From: an uncultured Pelagibacteraceae bacterium
GTDB lineage: Bacteria > Pseudomonadota > Alphaproteobacteria > Pelagibacterales > Pelagibacteraceae
Direction of reading: 5' to 3'
Assembly: GCA_902580445.1 (NCBI GenBank)
Contig: CACHKQ010000001.1
Span: forward strand, 62,001 to 126,000
DNA length: 64,000 bases
The notes below the pieces were generated by a model. The model was not told the origin of the DNA. It searched no databases and was given only the letters and a program-made list of their open reading frames with translations. This document shows positions 63,292 to 64,000 of this stretch, piece by piece. The translations under genes and the position numbers were made by a program. Within the stretch, counting starts at the first letter, position 1; the number at the start of each line of letters is the position of its first letter.

Positions 63292-64000
63292 ATGAATAAA
63301 ATAACAGACTGTATAATTAATAAAGATGTTTCTATTAAACCTATTTGGTTTATGAGACAAGCTGGTAGATATCTTCCTGAATTTAGAAAAATTAGAAGTG
63401 AAAATAAAGATTTTATAAAACTATGCCTAAATCCTGATCTAGTAAGGGAAATTACACTACAACCCATAAATAGATTTAAATTAGATGCAGCTATAATTTT
63501 TTCTGATATTTTAATAATACCTTATGGTTTAAACCAGAAAGTAGAATTTAAAAAAGGACACGGACCTATTCTAGGGGATATAGATTTTGATGAAATAATA
63601 AATTTTAAAGAAGATAATTTCATTGATCGTGTATCCCCAGTTTACAAAGGAATAAAAAAAACAAAAGAAAAGCTAAAAAATACAAATCTGATTGGTTTTG
63701 CAGGGGCTCCATGGACTCTCTTGGTCTATATGATTAACAAAGAGTCACCAAAGAAAAATTTTAATATTAAAAATTTTTTTAAAGAAGAAGAAAAAATAGA
63801 AAAATTAATGCACAAAATTGAAGATTTAATATTCCTACACCTTAAAAAACAAATAGAATCAGGAGCAGATATTGTTCAAATATTCGATTCATGGGCAGGA
63901 TTGCTCCCAGAAAGTAAAATAAAAAACTTTTGTTTTGATCCAACCAAAAGAATTGTCGAAAGACTAAAGAAACTAAACAAGCCAATTATTTGCTTTCCAA
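63292..64000 (+). CDS. hemE: Uroporphyrinogen decarboxylase, 3' end outside window
   Basis: Converts uroporphyrinogen III to coproporphyrinogen III in haem synthesis. The visible 236 residues from the ATG at 63292 cover about two thirds of the usual 345-355. Motifs are PIWFMRQAGRYLPEFRKIR, ALDAAIIFSDILIIPYGL-like sequence with the catalytic Asp, GFAGAPWTLLVYMI and IVQIFDSWAGLLP. The frame is open to the last base of the window. It begins just after the predicted origin. Confidence 0.97.
   Translation, partial: MNKITDCIINKDVSIKPIWFMRQAGRYLPEFRKIRSENKDFIKLCLNPDLVREITLQPINRFKLDAAIIFSDILIIPYGLNQKVEFKKGHGPILGDIDFDEIINFKEDNFIDRVSPVYKGIKKTKEKLKNTNLIGFAGAPWTLLVYMINKESPKKNFNIKNFFKEEEKIEKLMHKIEDLIFLHLKKQIESGADIVQIFDSWAGLLPESKIKNFCFDPTKRIVERLKKLNKPIICFP

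Noticed and set aside
1-64000. Mobile elements, prophage, CRISPR, tRNA or rRNA genes
   Set aside because: No transposase, integrase, phage structural gene, regular direct-repeat array, or tRNA/rRNA-like sequence was seen in genes or gaps; base composition is uniform apart from the porin.

Overview
The window looks like a chromosome segment of a streamlined marine alphaproteobacterium of the SAR11 clade (Candidatus Pelagibacter or a close relative). The signs are a very AT-rich sequence, Lys/Ile/Asn-rich proteins, almost no intergenic space, a major porin, and alphaproteobacterial gene orders: metK-lnt-ybeY-phoH-miaB-fur-tsaB, rho-hemJ-hemH, mnmE-mnmG-rsmG-parA-parB, and dnaQ-coaE-aroE-maf-ppsR followed by hemE. 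The assignment to SAR11 is from recognition, not a search. I see no tRNA, rRNA, CRISPR array, insertion sequence or prophage.

Layout. 1-7800: the 3' part of fabI, a GNAT-like protein, then on the minus strand nusA-infB-rbfA-rpsO-pnp. 7800-14200 (minus): metK, lnt, ybeY, phoH, miaB, fur and a short tsaB. 14200-25000: mixed-strand genes for the cell envelope (polysaccharide deacetylase, Bax-like glucosaminidase, murJ, BON lipoprotein, LpoA-like protein), plus nfuA, trpS, maeB, rsmI and rdgB. 25000-31200 (plus): grpE, dnaK, dnaJ, dapB, nth and a PfkB kinase. 31150-34800: a tiny ArfA-like ribosome-rescue ORF, an OmpR-type regulator, an L,D-transpeptidase, YggS, a ThiE-like barrel and the porin. 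34800-39400 (plus): DUF3576 lipoprotein, leuS, lptE, holA. 39400-45000 (minus): the parB/parA/rsmG/mnmG/mnmE block. 45000-50000: a small glycosyltransferase module, rho, hemJ, hemH. 50000-57600: ftsK, lolA, hinT, hisE-hisF-ORF-hisA-hisB, hslV-hslU. 57600-64000: Smr, Tim44-like, fxsA, secB, dnaQ, coaE, aroE, small ORF, maf, ppsR, a non-coding gap and the 5' part of hemE.

The strongest findings are sites and very small genes. The 273-bp gap between ppsR and hemE has clustered DnaA-box-like 9-mers and inverted repeats and sits where Caulobacter and Rickettsia carry their replication origin, so I call it oriC. Two parS palindromes lie inside rsmG beside parAB, about 22 kb away. grpE, dnaK and hslV share one promoter geometry (CTTGAA-like, 16-nt spacer, CCATAT-like, then only 7-10 nt to the ATG), which suggests a heat-shock regulon with near-leaderless mRNAs. 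An intrinsic terminator ends 14 nt before the nusA start codon, suggesting attenuation of the nusA-infB operon. Compaction is extreme: two divergent gene pairs overlap at their start codons (ATGCAT and CATG), and 9 of 12 convergent pairs overlap at their 3' ends. hisH, truB and rimP are missing from their usual places. I found no clearly new multi-gene defence or biosynthetic system; the least-described candidates are the three-gene glycosyltransferase module and the small ORFs.
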